Source: Anaerolineae bacterium (GTDB taxonomy: Bacteria; Chloroflexota; Anaerolineae; B4-G1; SLSP01). Taken from it: DNA of 6,707 nucleotides. The DNA lies in assembly GCA_021107605.1 (NCBI GenBank), contig JAIOSN010000211.1:1-6707 (forward strand). Reading direction: 5' to 3'. The position numbers and the translations under genes were made by a program. Shown piece after piece: positions 5,910 to 6,707 of this stretch. The notes beneath the pieces are model-generated. The model searched no databases. It saw only the letters and a program-made list of their open reading frames with translations, and was not told the DNA's origin. Each line of letters starts with the position of its first letter. The stretch's first letter is position 1.

Positions 5910-5937
5910 ATTCTACCAGTTGCAAACTAGCAGACAA
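5910..5937 (-). promoter_or_regulatory. Predicted sigma70-type promoter for the moeB-like / plsY operon
   Basis: On the minus strand TTGTCT (5937-5932) is separated by 16 nt from TAGAAT (5915-5910). The -10 box is preceded by TGG, making it an extended -10. Transcription should begin near 5903, about 20 nt before the ATG at 5880. Confidence 0.6.
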
Positions 5938-5956
5938 GTTTCTGGGCGAAATACCC

Positions 5957-5985
5957 TTGAAAAAGCGGCTTGAATATGCTATCAT
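5957..5985 (+). promoter_or_regulatory. Predicted sigma70-type promoter for the plus-strand Cys-rich gene
   Basis: TTGAAA (5957-5962), a 17-nt spacer, and TATCAT (5980-5985) preceded by TGC, i.e. an extended -10. Both boxes are close to consensus at the ideal spacing. The predicted transcription start is near 5992, leaving a 5' leader of about 90 nt before the ATG at 6082. It is divergent from the minus-strand promoter about 20 bp away. Confidence 0.65.
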
Positions 5986-5995
5986 TAAGCGGCTT
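5963..5995 (+). repeat. Direct repeat AAGCGGCTT flanking the plus-strand -10 box, possible operator
   Basis: AAGCGGCTT is present at 5963-5971 (inside the promoter spacer) and again at 5987-5995 (around the predicted transcription start), 24 bp apart. Its core occurs once more inverted as AAGCCG at 6019-6024. The 9-mer is itself nearly palindromic. The placement on both sides of the -10 box suits a repressor site, but no regulator gene is in the window. Confidence 0.4.
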
Positions 5996-6024
5996 TGGGC
6001 AGGGCGATAAACATTCCCAAGCCG
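5990..6024 (+). promoter_or_regulatory. Possible 5' leader hairpin of the plus-strand transcript
   Basis: CGGCTTTGGG (5990-5999) can pair with CCCAAGCCG (6016-6024) as a 9-bp stem with one bulged T and a 16-nt loop. It lies at the very start of the predicted transcript. No T-run follows, so it is not a terminator. It does not match a riboswitch that I recognise; it may protect the mRNA 5' end or be incidental. Confidence 0.35.
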
Positions 6025-6081
6025 TGATGACCAATGCCGAGCGACTATATCAACTAAGCACTTAACCAATAGGAAATAAAT

Positions 6082-6459
6082 ATGTATCCTGATAGCGAAA
6101 TTCTTTTCCCCCCCCGTTGCATCAAAACCCTCCGGGCGCTACGCGGCCCCCAGTGGCGCGAACTGATAGATCGTATTCTCACCTTGCCAAACAATCACGC
6201 AGAGGTGTTGGCCTTCGGCCTATTGATAATTGATGAGAGCAGTTGTCTAACTTGCAGCCTGGATAGTTACCGGGCCTCGTTAGGTTGCTGCACCTGCGCA
6301 CAGCGCAGCGTCAGCGGTTACAAAGGCACTGATGAGGAACTATTGGCGGATTACCAGGAGAACCTGGCCAGGGTGCGCAAATATGCTAGCAATACCAATA
6401 TGGCTCTAGCCACAGAGATCATGCTCAAAGCGACTATGGCTCCTCCCAGGCGCAGATGA
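6082..6459 (+). CDS. Small uncharacterised Cys-rich protein
   Basis: 125-residue protein that I do not recognise from any named family. No signal peptide or membrane span is evident. The N-terminal half is probably helical (about 12-50). A Cys cluster follows, C55-x2-C58-x10-C69-C70-x-C72, with another Cys at C13; then comes an acidic and helical stretch (KGTDEELLADYQENLARVRKY, about 81-101) and a basic end (PPRRR). The CxxC…CCxC spacing could bind zinc or an iron-sulfur cluster, but that is inference. The start at 6082 is supported by AGGAAATAAAT directly upstream and by the promoter at 5957-5985. The stop overlaps the next start as ATGA, so the two genes are translationally coupled. An unbroken run of eight C (6108-6115) lies in codons 9-12 and is a possible slippage site. 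The gene is probably real. Confidence 0.75.
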   Translation: MYPDSEILFPPRCIKTLRALRGPQWRELIDRILTLPNNHAEVLAFGLLIIDESSCLTCSLDSYRASLGCCTCAQRSVSGYKGTDEELLADYQENLARVRKYASNTNMALATEIMLKATMAPPRRR

Positions 6460-6707
6460 CTTTTTTGTCACTTTCGCGTAAGTACCGGGCTGGATTCCTG
6501 CTCCTGCTGATTTTGCTCTTGGCGATAACATCCAGTATGGTGCTCTTCCCCGCGTGGCCTTATGAACTCACTGGTGAGGAAAAGAGCATGGGGCAGCTGC
6601 GCGGGCTGATCCAATGGGGCTTCAACCGCGCGCGGCCCTTACCTCAAACTGCGGATGAGGGTCCCGTCGCTTACACGGAACTCTCTCCGTTCGGCATCAA
6701 TACCTTT
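6456..6707 (+). CDS. N-terminus of a membrane-anchored extracytoplasmic protein, possibly glycoside-hydrolase-like (runs off the window edge)
   Basis: The first 84 codons of an open frame that begins at the ATGA overlap with the Cys-rich gene and has no stop before the edge. Seen: a short basic lead (R8-K9, R11), one strongly hydrophobic span (about 13-31, LLLLILLLAITSS…), then a polar extracytoplasmic region ending in TELSPFGINTF (74-84). There is no lipobox Cys after the hydrophobic span, so it is an uncleaved anchor or an ordinary signal peptide. The SPFGINTF segment resembles the first barrel strand of TIM-barrel glycoside hydrolases in Chloroflexota proteins that I recall, but the diagnostic catalytic region lies outside the window. 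The ribosome binding site is weak (AGG in CCAGGCGCAG), consistent with coupling to the upstream gene. The gene is well supported; the enzymatic call is tentative. Confidence 0.7.
   Translation, partial: MTFLSLSRKYRAGFLLLLILLLAITSSMVLFPAWPYELTGEEKSMGQLRGLIQWGFNRARPLPQTADEGPVAYTELSPFGINTF

Overview
The window looks like chromosomal DNA of a bacterium, most probably a member of the Chloroflexota (Anaerolineae-like). This rests on the style of the GyrB sequence, on a GT-C/DUF2142-type membrane protein and an FlK-like thioesterase of kinds I associate with that phylum, and on intergenic repeats of the 'CACCACGGAG' type common in environmental genomes. The assignment is inference from remembered family resemblance, not from a search. 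No phage, plasmid, CRISPR, tRNA or rRNA gene is visible.

Layout. Almost everything up to 5880 is read from the minus strand; the right end is read from the plus strand. In minus-strand reading order: (i) a MoeB/ThiF/HesA-type adenylating enzyme (5880-5137) followed after 2 nt by plsY (5134-4476), a glycerol-3-phosphate acyltransferase gene interrupted by an apparent one-base deletion near 4845; (ii) a repeat-rich intergenic island (about 4294-4475) with two different short tandem arrays on either side of a hairpin; (iii) a polytopic GT-C-like membrane glycosyltransferase (4293-2830); (iv) an intergenic gap carrying an 88-bp imperfect inverted repeat (2697-2784); (v) a hotdog thioesterase of the FlK type (2669-2268); (vi) an uncharacterised membrane protein (2216-1200) that appears to be leaderless; and (vii) the N-terminal 388 codons of gyrB (1164 to the window edge). 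On the plus strand, a small Cys-rich uncharacterised protein (6082-6459) overlaps by ATGA the start of a membrane-anchored extracytoplasmic protein that runs off the window (6456-6707) and looks like the N-terminus of a glycoside-hydrolase-like protein.

The two directions diverge from 5881-6081, which holds a good sigma70-type promoter for each side. The functions form no single pathway: DNA supercoiling, phospholipid synthesis, sulfur-carrier activation, acyl-CoA hydrolysis and envelope glycosylation. I see no complete new defence or mobile system. The best leads are the frameshifted and motif-divergent plsY, the Cys-rich protein coupled to a putative secreted hydrolase, the leaderless membrane gene in front of gyrB, and the clustered intergenic repeats.
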